Below, one piece after another: positions 44,299 through 53,735 of a DNA stretch of 64,000 bases. Position numbers and translations under genes: made by a program. The stretch's first letter is position 1; the number at the start of each line of letters is the position of its first letter. Source of the stretch: JABMNT01 sp048262655 (GTDB lineage Bacteria; Pseudomonadota; Alphaproteobacteria; Rhodospirillales; Casp-alpha2); the NCBI GenBank assembly GCA_048262655.1, contig JBLXEY010000004.1, forward strand, positions 372,001 to 436,000, written 5' to 3'. A model generated the notes under the pieces. The model made no database searches. It worked only from the letters and a program-made list of their open reading frames with translations, and was not told the origin of the DNA.

Positions 44299-45171
44299 AT
44301 GGACATACGCCATCTCAAAACTCTGATCGCAATTGCGGAGCATCGAAGCTTTGCAGCCGCGGCTGATGCAATCGGATTGACACAGTCGGCGGTCAGTCTT
44401 CATGTCAAAGCTTTGGAAGATTTACTTCAAAGACAATTGTTTGACCGTTCCACGCGACCCGCTTTGATGAATGCCAACGGCAAGGCGCTTGTTGAAAAGG
44501 CGCGGGAGATTGTGCGGTTAAGTGACGGGCTGACGATGACAATGGATAACGATGACATCGCAGGCCATCTGGAACTGGGTGCAGTGCCAACCGCCCTGAC
44601 GGGGGTGTTGGCGGCTGCATTGGTGAGCCTCAATCGATCACAGCCCAAATTAATGATCCGGGTGACAAGCGGTTTGTCTGCGGAACTGGCAGAAGGCGTG
44701 CGCAAGGGGAAGCTGGATGTCGCTGTTGTTAGCGAGCCGACTGACTTGAATGCCGGGTTGAGTTGGCATGCCTGCGGAACAGAGCCTCTGATGGTAATTG
44801 CGCCTAAGGGAACGAGGGGTAAATCAGATAAAGACTTGTTAGAGGCGCTTCCGTTTATCCGCTTCAAACGATTTGCCTGGGCAGGGCGTCTTATTGATGA
44901 ACATATTCGGGAACGTGGTATCAAGACGGAACCGGGTATGGAAATCGATAGTTTGGAGGCTGTCTCGATTATGGTTGCCAGTGGGTTGGGTGTGTCCGTC
45001 GTGCCGAGACGGCCGATCAAGGAACCGTTTCCAGCGGGTGTAAGAGTTGTGGCTTTTGGAGAACCCCCGGTGCAACGAACCATCGGCTTGGTCGAAAGAA
45101 CCCAAAATCAAAAAACCAAACTGGTGCATTTGCTCTACGAAGAAATGCTGCGGCAATACACAGTTAATTGA
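44299..45171 (+). CDS. LysR family transcriptional regulator
   Basis: A 290-residue LTTR. The N-terminal helix-turn-helix is MDIRHLKTLIAIAEHRSFAAAADAIGLTQSAVSLHVKALE-type, and residues 90-290 form the periplasmic-binding-protein-like effector domain. It is divergent from the ABC ATPase and lies 110 bp upstream of the desulfinase-like gene on the same strand, so it probably controls that operon (inference). Confidence 0.93.
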   Translation: MDIRHLKTLIAIAEHRSFAAAADAIGLTQSAVSLHVKALEDLLQRQLFDRSTRPALMNANGKALVEKAREIVRLSDGLTMTMDNDDIAGHLELGAVPTALTGVLAAALVSLNRSQPKLMIRVTSGLSAELAEGVRKGKLDVAVVSEPTDLNAGLSWHACGTEPLMVIAPKGTRGKSDKDLLEALPFIRFKRFAWAGRLIDEHIRERGIKTEPGMEIDSLEAVSIMVASGLGVSVVPRRPIKEPFPAGVRVVAFGEPPVQRTIGLVERTQNQKTKLVHLLYEEMLRQYTVN

Positions 45172-45281
45172 GAATAAATCATGTTATTGTTTAGAATTAT
45201 TCGTTTTTCTCATAAATAGTTCTGGCCTATGTTAGCCGAAGACCTGACCTGTTAATCGGCGTGAACCTGAAGGATATGATG

Positions 45282-46496
45282 ATGTATGAACTGACGTCTG
45301 CGCAACGCGATATTCAGATGGCGGCACAACAACTGGCGCAAGATAAAATTGCGCCGCGTGCCGCTGATGTTGATAAAACTGAGGCGTACCCATGGAACAA
45401 CGTTGATGACCTGAAGAGCGCCGGGTTTATGGGAATGACACTACCGACCAAATATGGCGGGCGGGGCGCCAGTTTTTTGGACGCGGTTCTGGTGATTGAA
45501 CAGATGGCCAAGGTTTGCGGTGTTACGGGACGCATTGCCGTCGAGGCAAATATGGGTGCGGTCAGTGCGATCATGCAATATGGATCTGAAGCGCAAAAAA
45601 AACGCGCGGCAGATTTGGTATTAGCGGGGGATAAACCGGCAATCTGTATCACCGAGCCCGACGCCGGAAGTGCCGCGACAGATATGACCACGCGGGCTGA
45701 TAAAAAAGGCAATACCTATGTATTAAACGGCAAGAAACACTGGATTACGGGCGGTGGGGTGTCGAAGCTCCATTTGATTTTCGCGCGCGTATTTGACGAC
45801 GGACTTGAGCAGGGGATCGCAGGGTTTATAGCTGTCCGCGGCGAGGACGAGGGTTTGAATATTGGCCGTCGCGAGCCGACCATGGGCCTGCGGGGCATTC
45901 CGGAAACAGAGGTTATGTTTGATGACCTGGTGATCAATGAGGATATGGTGGTGATCCCACCCAGCGGTATCCGCCGTGGATTTGCCGGTTTGATGAACGC
46001 TTACAATGCGCAACGCGTTGGAGCTGCGACAGTCGCTCTGGGCATAGCTGAAGGGGCCTATGACCACGCATTGGACTACGTGCAGCGCCGCGAACAGTTT
46101 GGCCGTCCTATCTGCGAATTTCAGGGGTTGCAATGGATGCTTGCTGATATGACGACGCAGGCGACAGCCGCACAAACAATGGTCTATCGGGCCGCGGCCA
46201 GTGCTGATCTGGAGGGTAGTGAGTTCCCCGACATGCTGCTCGCTGCACAGGCAAAAGTTTTGTCATCTGAGATGGCAATTAAGGTTACGAATGACGCTCT
46301 TCAGATGTACGGTGCCATGGGGTATTCAAGGAATTTGCCATTGGAGCGTATGTGTCGAGACGCGCGGATGTTTACCATAGGCGGAGGCACAGCTCAGGTA
46401 TTACGTAACCTGATCGCCAGTAAAATCCTGAACCGTAAATTACCGCAAACCCGCGACGGATATTTGAATATGCCAAAAGGAACGACGAATGCCTAG
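45282..46496 (+). CDS. Acyl-CoA dehydrogenase homologue, likely 3-sulfinopropanoyl-CoA desulfinase
   Basis: A 404-residue FAD acyl-CoA dehydrogenase-fold protein (ITEPDAGSAATDMTTRA, YVLNGKKHWITGGG, QRREQFGRPI). The catalytic Glu of the family (IYEGT) is replaced: the segment reads TIGGGTAQ with Gly368 at that place. Arg84 lies in TGRIAVEAN. From memory, loss of the base together with Arg84 marks 3-sulfinopropanoyl-CoA desulfinase of Advenella, and long stretches look alike. It would release sulfite and propionyl-CoA. The third of three ATGs (45282) is best, with AAGGA 7 bp upstream. Confidence 0.8.
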   Translation: MYELTSAQRDIQMAAQQLAQDKIAPRAADVDKTEAYPWNNVDDLKSAGFMGMTLPTKYGGRGASFLDAVLVIEQMAKVCGVTGRIAVEANMGAVSAIMQYGSEAQKKRAADLVLAGDKPAICITEPDAGSAATDMTTRADKKGNTYVLNGKKHWITGGGVSKLHLIFARVFDDGLEQGIAGFIAVRGEDEGLNIGRREPTMGLRGIPETEVMFDDLVINEDMVVIPPSGIRRGFAGLMNAYNAQRVGAATVALGIAEGAYDHALDYVQRREQFGRPICEFQGLQWMLADMTTQATAAQTMVYRAAASADLEGSEFPDMLLAAQAKVLSSEMAIKVTNDALQMYGAMGYSRNLPLERMCRDARMFTIGGGTAQVLRNLIASKILNRKLPQTRDGYLNMPKGTTNA

Positions 46497-48093
46497 CACT
46501 GCTGACTTAATTGCAACGCGCCTATATGATGCCGGATGCCGGCATGCTTTTGGAATACCGGGCGGAGAAGTCCTCGCCTTAATGGATGGTTTAAAGCGTG
46601 CAGCTATCGAGTTCGTTCTCGTGAAGCACGAAAACCCTGGCGGTTTCATGGCAGAAGGCACCCATCATTTCACGAAGGCACCTTGTATTCTTGTGGCAAC
46701 TGTTGGCCCAGGTGTTGCCAATGCCGTTAATGCCATTGTGAATGCTTATCAGGATCAGGTTCCGCTGATCTATTTGACCGGCACCTATGATGCGAAAACA
46801 GTGCAAACGTATACTCATCAAATTTTTGACCATTGTGAACTTCTGAAATCGGTTACGAAAGCCAGCTTTACGATGGTGGATGGTGCGGTTGATGTCATCA
46901 TTGATAAGGCGGTTTCGATTGCCATGGACGGCAAGCCGGGGCCCGTTCACATTGATGTTCCCATCACCGTTGCAACGGCAGATCAGCCAGCGTCGTCATT
47001 GCGACGCGCCATACCATCGATTTCTGGTCCGGTCGCGGGTGCAGATCTGGACGCGGCCAAGGATCTTCTGGCGGCGGCGGCGCGACCACTAATGATCGCG
47101 GGTGTTGAAGTTTTGCAACAAGGATGTGAACAGGTCGTCGCTGATTTTTGTATCACCCATAACGTGCCCTTGTTGACCACTTATAAAGCGAAGGGTGTGT
47201 TGCCTGAAGACCATGCTCTTTCAATTGCTGGTGTTGGGCTGTCGCCGAAGGCTGATAAGATTATCCAGCCGCTGGTTGCGGACAGCGATTTGCTGATTTT
47301 GGCTGGCTATGATCCGATTGAAATGCGTTCGAGTTGGGTTAACTTGTGGGGCCCCGATAAAAAGGTAATTGAGTTTTCACAAACGGCAAACACCCACTAT
47401 GTCCATCAGGCGCAATTGAATTTTGTTGGGAATATAGGCGCCGGCTTAACAGCCCTTGGCAGCGACCAGGTGACACACGATGTTTGGTCTGGAGGGGAAC
47501 CTCAACAGATCAGATCTGCCCATAAAAAGGCGTTTGCTGGAGATGGCCAATGGAATGCAGAGGCGGTCGTCGCCGCAGCACGCCGCGCCTTGCCAAGACA
47601 TACTGTGGCGGCCGTTGATACTGGTGCGCACCGTATTTTGGTCAGTCAGGCTTGGGAATGTTACGAGCCACGCGGGTTGATGCAGTCAACCGGGCTTTGC
47701 ACGATGGGTGTTGCCCTGCCGCTCGCGATGGGACGCAAACTGGCGGAGCCGGGACGACCCGTTGTCGCCTTTAGTGGTGATGCGGGGCTTGAAATGATCC
47801 TTGGTGAACTGGCGACAGCGCGCGACCTTAAATTGGCTGTTCCAGTGGTTGTCTTTGTCGATCAATCTCTCGCCCTTATCGAGTTGAAGCAGCGCGATTC
47901 CAATTATGAAAACCTTGGCGTTGATTTCGGTGGTACTGATTTTGTGGCTGTTGCGGAAGCGATGGGCGGTGTTGGTGTTCTTGCCAGCGATGAAGCAACG
48001 CTTGAACAAGCACTTGCTGCGGCGCAGGAGCGTGAGACCTTTACGGTGATTGCCTGCCCGATTGGTCGCAAAGCTTATGATGAAAGTATCTAG
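46489..48093 (+). CDS. Thiamine diphosphate-dependent enzyme (acetolactate synthase-like)
   Basis: A 534-residue ThDP enzyme of the ALS/benzoylformate decarboxylase group. Catalytic Glu48 is in VKHENPGG. The ThDP motif is atypical: GDAGLEMILGELATA ending in VVFVDQ rather than GDGxxxxxxNN. It overlaps the desulfinase-like gene by 8 bp, so they form one operon. A decarboxylase or carboligase for a sulfonated or sulfinated 2-oxo acid would fit the neighbour, but the substrate cannot be read from sequence. Confidence 0.86.
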   Translation: MPSTADLIATRLYDAGCRHAFGIPGGEVLALMDGLKRAAIEFVLVKHENPGGFMAEGTHHFTKAPCILVATVGPGVANAVNAIVNAYQDQVPLIYLTGTYDAKTVQTYTHQIFDHCELLKSVTKASFTMVDGAVDVIIDKAVSIAMDGKPGPVHIDVPITVATADQPASSLRRAIPSISGPVAGADLDAAKDLLAAAARPLMIAGVEVLQQGCEQVVADFCITHNVPLLTTYKAKGVLPEDHALSIAGVGLSPKADKIIQPLVADSDLLILAGYDPIEMRSSWVNLWGPDKKVIEFSQTANTHYVHQAQLNFVGNIGAGLTALGSDQVTHDVWSGGEPQQIRSAHKKAFAGDGQWNAEAVVAAARRALPRHTVAAVDTGAHRILVSQAWECYEPRGLMQSTGLCTMGVALPLAMGRKLAEPGRPVVAFSGDAGLEMILGELATARDLKLAVPVVVFVDQSLALIELKQRDSNYENLGVDFGGTDFVAVAEAMGGVGVLASDEATLEQALAAAQERETFTVIACPIGRKAYDESI

Positions 48094-48096
48094 GTC

Positions 48097-48693
48097 TTAA
48101 TCGAATAGGGCGTCAATATCTGCCTGACTGAACTCGGTATCACCGATTTGGGGGCCGGCAAGCTCGATGCCATCATCATCTTTATGAAAGGCTTTGGCTT
48201 CCACGGTCATATTTTGCAGGGCTTCTTTACCAACAACGGTCACAATCGAATTCAACGTTGTTTCAAGGGTGGTGATCGCATCGATGATTTTGGTCAGGCG
48301 TTGACCCGTAATATCGTGAAATGTGCAGGCTTCCAAGATCCGATTTACGTTATCATTAATGACATCAAAATTAGGGCGAGCGCCCTTGAATTTGATTTCT
48401 GATATCAGCCGGTCATTGACTTCCTGAATGCCTTCTGTGGCTTCCATGATTTCATCAGTTGCTGCACTGGTTTCATCGGAAATGGCGGCCAGTTGGTCGG
48501 CAACGGAACCAAGCAAGTCATTTTCAGCAGAAGGGTGTTTAATAGAAGCCAATTCATTTTTGATTCGATGAAAGCTATTAAAAAGAATGACGATCTCTTT
48601 CTTCAAGGCCTCAAGCTGTGGTTCTTTCAGTGAATCAAGCTGCGGCTCACTCAGCACGTCTGGCTTCGGGTCTTTTTCGATAATAACCTCCAT
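48097..48693 (-). CDS. CheZ-like chemotaxis phosphatase
   Basis: A 198-residue mostly helical protein. The catalytic motif CTFHDITGQRLTKII has Asp127 and Gln131, with the same spacing as Asp143 and Gln147 of E. coli CheZ. The C-terminus FSQADIDALFD is a CheY-P-binding peptide much like the FliM N-terminal motif. The N-terminus has a short duplication (SEPQLDSLKEPQLEAL). It probably dephosphorylates CheY-P. No che or flagellar genes are next to it. Confidence 0.88.
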   Translation of the reverse strand: MEVIIEKDPKPDVLSEPQLDSLKEPQLEALKKEIVILFNSFHRIKNELASIKHPSAENDLLGSVADQLAAISDETSAATDEIMEATEGIQEVNDRLISEIKFKGARPNFDVINDNVNRILEACTFHDITGQRLTKIIDAITTLETTLNSIVTVVGKEALQNMTVEAKAFHKDDDGIELAGPQIGDTEFSQADIDALFD

Positions 48694-48763
48694 CTCTATA
48701 TTGATATTTTCGCAAAAGAACCAAATTATAACAACGTATTTAATAATCTAATTATAAACCCCT

Positions 48764-49195
48764 ATGAACGAGGTCAAATCGAAAATGGATAAGGTTCGTA
48801 AATCTGAAGCCGAATGGCAGGAGCAACTCTCTGCTGAAGCTTATTATGTGACGCGTAAACACGGGACAGAACATGCGTTTTCGGGGAAGTACGACCAATG
48901 TAAAGATGAAGGCGTTTATCAGTGCATATGTTGTGGTAACCCGCTTTTTTCATCAAAAGCCAAGTACGATTCTCGTACTGGCTGGCCAAGTTTTTTCGAG
49001 CCCATTTCTGAAGATGCGGTTGCAGAAAAAGAAGATAACAGCTTCTTTTCACGCCGTGTGGAAACGATTTGTGCAAAATGTGACGCGCACCTGGGACATG
49101 TGTTTACAGATGGTCCGCGACCCACTGGGTTGCGCTATTGCATGAATTCTGTGGCGCTCAACTTAGTAAAGCCGGAGGATGCCGCGGAGGAATAG
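48764..49195 (+). CDS. msrB: Methionine-(R)-sulfoxide reductase B
   Basis: Up to 143 residues. Catalytic Cys126 is in LRYCMNSVAL; the structural zinc cysteines are at 54, 57, 103 and 106 (CICC and CAKC). It reduces R-methionine sulfoxide in free or protein-bound form in the cytosol. The start may be the ATG at 48764 or at 48785 (MDKVRK); the second fits the family length better and GAGG lies upstream of it. Confidence 0.95.
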   Translation: MNEVKSKMDKVRKSEAEWQEQLSAEAYYVTRKHGTEHAFSGKYDQCKDEGVYQCICCGNPLFSSKAKYDSRTGWPSFFEPISEDAVAEKEDNSFFSRRVETICAKCDAHLGHVFTDGPRPTGLRYCMNSVALNLVKPEDAAEE

Positions 49196-49255
49196 GCCGT
49201 GCATTTTATGAATGAGGCAGGCCGCAATCTACACATAGATAAAAAGCATTATTGG

Positions 49256-50434
49256 TTATTGCCGGATGCCGTCGTAGACATGCTTTCGAAGGTCCGTTCG
49301 AATAGGCATGTCAGCCGCGGGCGTCAATTGGCTCATGAACAGGACGATCATGTCTTCGATCGGGTCAATCCAAAAATAGGTATTTGCGACGCCACCCCAT
49401 CCATAGTCGCCGGTCGAACACCCGACAGAGGCTTTGTTCGCGTCAACGATCACTGAGACCCCGTACCCGTAACCAATACCGCTCATATCCATCTTGCCAT
49501 GGACCGGGCAGCCCATTGCGGGCAAATCACCCTGCAGTTGGTTTTGAGTCATGAGTTGGACTGAAGTCTCCTTGAGGATTTGTATAGACCCTAAAGAGCC
49601 GTTTCCAAGCAGCATCTGTGTAAACCGCAGATAGTCCTGACTGGTCGATACCAGACCGCCTCCACCTGAGAACAGTGTTCCCTGGCGCAAATACCGATCT
49701 GCCGACTCGTCACTACAATCTTCTAACGCACCAGAGCCGTTGTAACAGAAGTTCGACACAAACCGGCTTCGTTTGTTCTCTGGAACGTGGAAGCCGGTAT
49801 CCGACATTTCCAATGGCGCAAAGATATGCTCCGTCAGGAAGCGATCAAGCGATTGACCAGAAGCCACTTCAATAACCCGACCCAGAATATCGTCTGCGAC
49901 GCTATAAACCCATCGGGTTCCCGGTTGGTAATAGAGATTACATTCGCCGATTCTCGACGAGAAATCCGCCAAATCGCCGTAAGCATCAGCGAAGTTGATG
50001 CCTTTTTCCCTATAGGATGTGCTGACGGGTGGGTGACCTGTGCCGCCATATGTGAGGCCGGCGGTGTGGCTCATTAAATCGTGTAAGGTGATCTCTCGGT
50101 TTGCTGCAACACTTCCGGCATTTGGGTCCTGCGGGTCCACAATGACTGTCGGGTTCGCAAAACTGGGGATATATTTGGAAACCGGGTCAGATAAGTTAAG
50201 TGCCTTTGTTTCATTGAGCATTAAGACGGCAACACTGACAATCGGTTTTGTCATTGAATAGATGCGGAAAATGGCGTTCTCGACCAGAGGTTTCGTTTGC
50301 TCAAGGTCCATATGTCCGTACTGGCTGTAATAAGTGCTTTTGCCTTGTTGTAAAATACTGATTTCGGTATTTGCCAGGCGGCGAGACAGAACAAGGTCAT
50401 GTGCCCAGCGATCTAACGCAGAAAATTTTGACAT
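49256..50434 (-). CDS. Serine beta-lactamase-like hydrolase (class C/esterase family)
   Basis: A 392-residue penicillin-binding-protein-like hydrolase. The active-site SxxK is in RIYSMTKPIV and the second motif Tyr in RWVYSVADDIL. GDYGWGGVANTYFWIDP near the C-terminus gives the third motif region. There is no clear signal peptide, so an intracellular esterase or amidase is likelier than a true lactamase. It starts 8 bp after the MFS gene, in the same operon. Confidence 0.88.
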   Translation of the reverse strand: MSKFSALDRWAHDLVLSRRLANTEISILQQGKSTYYSQYGHMDLEQTKPLVENAIFRIYSMTKPIVSVAVLMLNETKALNLSDPVSKYIPSFANPTVIVDPQDPNAGSVAANREITLHDLMSHTAGLTYGGTGHPPVSTSYREKGINFADAYGDLADFSSRIGECNLYYQPGTRWVYSVADDILGRVIEVASGQSLDRFLTEHIFAPLEMSDTGFHVPENKRSRFVSNFCYNGSGALEDCSDESADRYLRQGTLFSGGGGLVSTSQDYLRFTQMLLGNGSLGSIQILKETSVQLMTQNQLQGDLPAMGCPVHGKMDMSGIGYGYGVSVIVDANKASVGCSTGDYGWGGVANTYFWIDPIEDMIVLFMSQLTPAADMPIRTDLRKHVYDGIRQ

Positions 50435-50442
50435 CTATATAT

Positions 50443-51621
50443 TTACTCAGCAGCTACGGGTTCGGGCCGCTTCAGAATAAAAGCGGCAGAGACCATAAAG
50501 ATAGCAACAACAGCCAGTGTTTGGAACAAGGTTGTAAACCCGTCGGCCCATTGATGCATTCCAGAAATCATTGGGATCGCCATTGCGCCAACACTTAGAT
50601 TTAACAAGTACTTTACCGAAAATACGCGTCCCCGATGAGAGTCAGGGACATATCGCGTGAGGACCGTGTCGATGATTGGAATCTGGCCGAAAACACAGGC
50701 CATAAGGAACAGTGAGGCGATAAAAAGAAGTGGCCCTTCGGCGAAGGACAGGAGGGGTAAGGCAATAACCTGACTGCCAAGAATTGCAATGAGTAGTCGT
50801 TTTGCAGAGAATTTTTCCACAGCAACACCGGCAGCAACCTGAGCAAATGATGCAATGGCATAAACCAATGAAGCCAGCGCAGCAAAGCCTATGGTGTCGG
50901 CCAGACCCGCGCCAATACGTTCCTCAAAGAGTTTTGGCAGTGCAACCGTTGCTGCACTAAAGATCAATCCGGCAATCAGGGTAATAATCCCGAGTGCCAA
51001 AAGGACACGTCGCCATCCCGCTTGAAAGTCTCCCTGATCGGATGTCGCTTTTTTAAGCTTTGGGCCGACGGGTTTGTCAACAGGGACAAATTTCCAAAAA
51101 ATCAAACCCAGGATAATGCATACCAACCCCGGGCCAAAAAATGCCGCTTTCCAACCATAGGCGATGACCAGTGCGCCAACGATTAATGGTGCTGCAGCAA
51201 CCCCCATATTTCCCCATACCCCGTTGATGCCGATTCTCGTGCCAGGCTTATCAATACCCTGAACAAGCATGGGAATGCCGACTGGATGGTAAATGGATGC
51301 AAAGAAGCCGATCGCGGTCAGACCGATGGTCAATTCTATAAGGTTGCTGCTAAACGCAGTGAGCAGCGTTGAAAACCCGATACCAATAAAAAACAGCGAT
51401 ATAAATCCGTGCCGACCATATCGATCTCCAAGCCAGCCAAAGGGCAGAGACATTGCGCCGTAAAGGACGAATCCTGGAGTCGCAATCGCAATCATTTTTC
51501 CATAGGAAAGACCGTATTCTTCGCCCATGGAAATGACCGCCGTGGCATAGATCAGGATCAGCATATGATCGAAAAAGTGACCTAAATTCAAAAACAGTGT
51601 GCGAAGCCGGTCAGTGTTCAT
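50443..51621 (-). CDS. MFS transporter (FSR-like)
   Basis: A 392-residue major facilitator with 12 probable membrane segments. The start NLGHFFDHMLILIYATAV resembles the fosmidomycin-resistance group, and GWLGDRYGRHG is the MFS loop motif. The ATG at 51621 is chosen; longer options run into the divergent ABC exporter gene. It forms an operon with the serine hydrolase. Substrate unknown. Confidence 0.87.
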   Translation of the reverse strand: MNTDRLRTLFLNLGHFFDHMLILIYATAVISMGEEYGLSYGKMIAIATPGFVLYGAMSLPFGWLGDRYGRHGFISLFFIGIGFSTLLTAFSSNLIELTIGLTAIGFFASIYHPVGIPMLVQGIDKPGTRIGINGVWGNMGVAAAPLIVGALVIAYGWKAAFFGPGLVCIILGLIFWKFVPVDKPVGPKLKKATSDQGDFQAGWRRVLLALGIITLIAGLIFSAATVALPKLFEERIGAGLADTIGFAALASLVYAIASFAQVAAGVAVEKFSAKRLLIAILGSQVIALPLLSFAEGPLLFIASLFLMACVFGQIPIIDTVLTRYVPDSHRGRVFSVKYLLNLSVGAMAIPMISGMHQWADGFTTLFQTLAVVAIFMVSAAFILKRPEPVAAE

Positions 51622-51742
51622 CTTCAGTAATCCGAAAGTTTGAGCAGTCCACCAAGATACAGTGCCCGACAGCTCTGTGCAAATGGACATCTGCTTCAAG
51701 ACTTGAATATTTGCCGAAATCTGACACATAAGGTAAATCAAT

Positions 51743-53569
51743 GTGCTTTCTGACACAGCTGTATCCGCTCCAACAAAGGACTTACTCTTGGCACGTTCTT
51801 CGCTACCAGACCGGCCAAAAGGCCGCGATTTGCGGACCTTAAAACGGGCGTGGGCGTTCTTGAGGCCTTATCGTCTGCGCGTGATCGGGGCGGCGTTTGC
51901 CTTAACCATCACGGCGGCGGCAACGTTGGGGCTAGGGCAAGGCCTGAAGGAATTGGTCGACAATGGCTTTTCTGGCGGGAATGCCGAAGCCTTAAACAAG
52001 GCTTTGTTTTTCCTCGTCAGCCTATCCGTGATCATGGCATTTGGAACCTTTGCTCGGTTTTATCTGGTGTCATGGCTCGGTGAGCGGGTCGTTGCTGATT
52101 TACGTAAAGCCGTATTTGATCGCGTGCTTTCCCTGCATCCCGGTTTCTTTGAAGTCACTAAAACCGGTGAAATTCTGTCGCGCCTAACAACGGACACGAC
52201 CTTGTTGCAATCGGTGATTGGTTCATCGGCGTCAATGGCGCTTCGCAATGCCCTAAATTTTGTTGGCGGCCTTGTGATGCTTTTTGTTACCAATGCAAAA
52301 TTGGCGGGTCTTGTGCTCCTGGTCGTTCCGCTTGTTGTCGTTCCGATTCTCGTTTTTGGGCGGCGGGTCCGCAAATTATCGCGGGCCAGTCAAGACCGGG
52401 TCGCTGATGTGGGTTCTTTTGCCGAAGAATCCTTCAATGCCATCCGAACCGTTCAAGCCTTTACCCATGAAGCCGAGGACCGTCGTCGGTTTGGTGACGA
52501 GGTGACGAACGCTTTTGAGACAGCGATCCATCGTATACGTGCACGTGGCATGTTGTCAGCTGTTGTCATTCTACTCGTTTTCAATGCTGTCGCCGTTATT
52601 CTGTGGATCGGTGGTCGTGGCGTGATGAGCGGCGAGATCAGTGGCGGCGAGCTGGCGGCATTTATCTTTTATGCGGCCACTGTTGCGTTTTCGGTGGGGA
52701 TTATCAGTGAAGTTTTTGGTGAATTGCAGCGCGCTGCAGGCGCCACGGAACGCCTTGTTGAACTGCTCGAAGAAGAGCCTGAGATTGTCGCGCCGGAAAC
52801 CCCTGTTAGATTACCAGTTCCAGCCGAAGGCCAAATCGCCTTTGAAAATGTTACCTTTCACTATCCATCACGACCGGACTTGCCCGCCTTGCGAGGGTTT
52901 TCACTGGATATTAAACCCGGAGAAACGGTGGCATTGGTCGGGCCTTCTGGTGCGGGAAAGACGACGGTCTTTCAGCTGTTGCTTCGTTTCTATGACCCCG
53001 AGCATGGCCGTGTTAAAATTGATGGTGTCGATGTGAGCAACGCGGATCCCTTAAATGTCCGAGAGCGCATTGCGATCGTTCCTCAGGATCCTGTGTTGTT
53101 TGGTGCCAATGGTTGGGAAAACATTCGTTTTGGGCGACCAGACGCCAGCGATGAAGACGTGCTGCGCGCGGCAAAAGCCGCCGCAGCTGCAGATTTTATT
53201 GAACAACTTCCAGATGGCTTCGCAACTTTCTTGGGAGAAAAAGGGGCCCGGCTTTCCGGGGGGCAACGCCAAAGGGTTTCAATTGCCAGAGCCGTTCTCA
53301 GAGACCCGGCAATTCTTCTTTTGGACGAAGCGACCTCTGCACTTGATGCGGAAAATGAACGATTGGTGCAGATGGCGCTGGAGACACTCATGGTTGGGCG
53401 GACCACGCTTATCATTGCCCATCGATTGGCGACCGTTTTAAATGCAGATCGGATCGCCGTCATGGATCAGGGGCAGATGGTCGCCATTGGAACCCATTCG
53501 GAGCTTCTGGAAACAAGCCCCTTGTATGCCCGTTTGGCGTCATTGCAATTTGGTCTGGAAAGCCGTTAA
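51743..53569 (+). CDS. MsbA-like ABC exporter (fused permease-ATPase)
   Basis: A 608-residue half-transporter with six membrane segments (about 45-330) and an ATPase domain. Walker A is GPSGAGKTT, signature LSGGQRQRVSIARA, Walker B ILLLDEATSALD and the H-loop IAHRL. It works as a homodimer exporting lipids or drugs. A GTG start at 51743 is likely. It is divergent from the MFS gene. Confidence 0.94.
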   Translation: MLSDTAVSAPTKDLLLARSSLPDRPKGRDLRTLKRAWAFLRPYRLRVIGAAFALTITAAATLGLGQGLKELVDNGFSGGNAEALNKALFFLVSLSVIMAFGTFARFYLVSWLGERVVADLRKAVFDRVLSLHPGFFEVTKTGEILSRLTTDTTLLQSVIGSSASMALRNALNFVGGLVMLFVTNAKLAGLVLLVVPLVVVPILVFGRRVRKLSRASQDRVADVGSFAEESFNAIRTVQAFTHEAEDRRRFGDEVTNAFETAIHRIRARGMLSAVVILLVFNAVAVILWIGGRGVMSGEISGGELAAFIFYAATVAFSVGIISEVFGELQRAAGATERLVELLEEEPEIVAPETPVRLPVPAEGQIAFENVTFHYPSRPDLPALRGFSLDIKPGETVALVGPSGAGKTTVFQLLLRFYDPEHGRVKIDGVDVSNADPLNVRERIAIVPQDPVLFGANGWENIRFGRPDASDEDVLRAAKAAAAADFIEQLPDGFATFLGEKGARLSGGQRQRVSIARAVLRDPAILLLDEATSALDAENERLVQMALETLMVGRTTLIIAHRLATVLNADRIAVMDQGQMVAIGTHSELLETSPLYARLASLQFGLESR

Positions 53570-53735
53570 TCTTCGGTCACGCAATCACGAGTATGCGTTG
53601 ATGACTGCAATGGCAAACTTAAATTAGGATGCCGCTTGTTGTAAGCCGATGCGCTCACTTGCCCTCTGTGAACGGAGCGGTTAACGTTCGCTGCGACAAT
53701 CATAAAAAGGTCACGTTTGCAGTTTGGAAGATGGG

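Noticed and set aside
44218..44403. 62-residue extension of the ABC ATPase
   Set aside because: It overlaps the divergent LysR gene and does not resemble the family; ATG 44217 gives the normal length.
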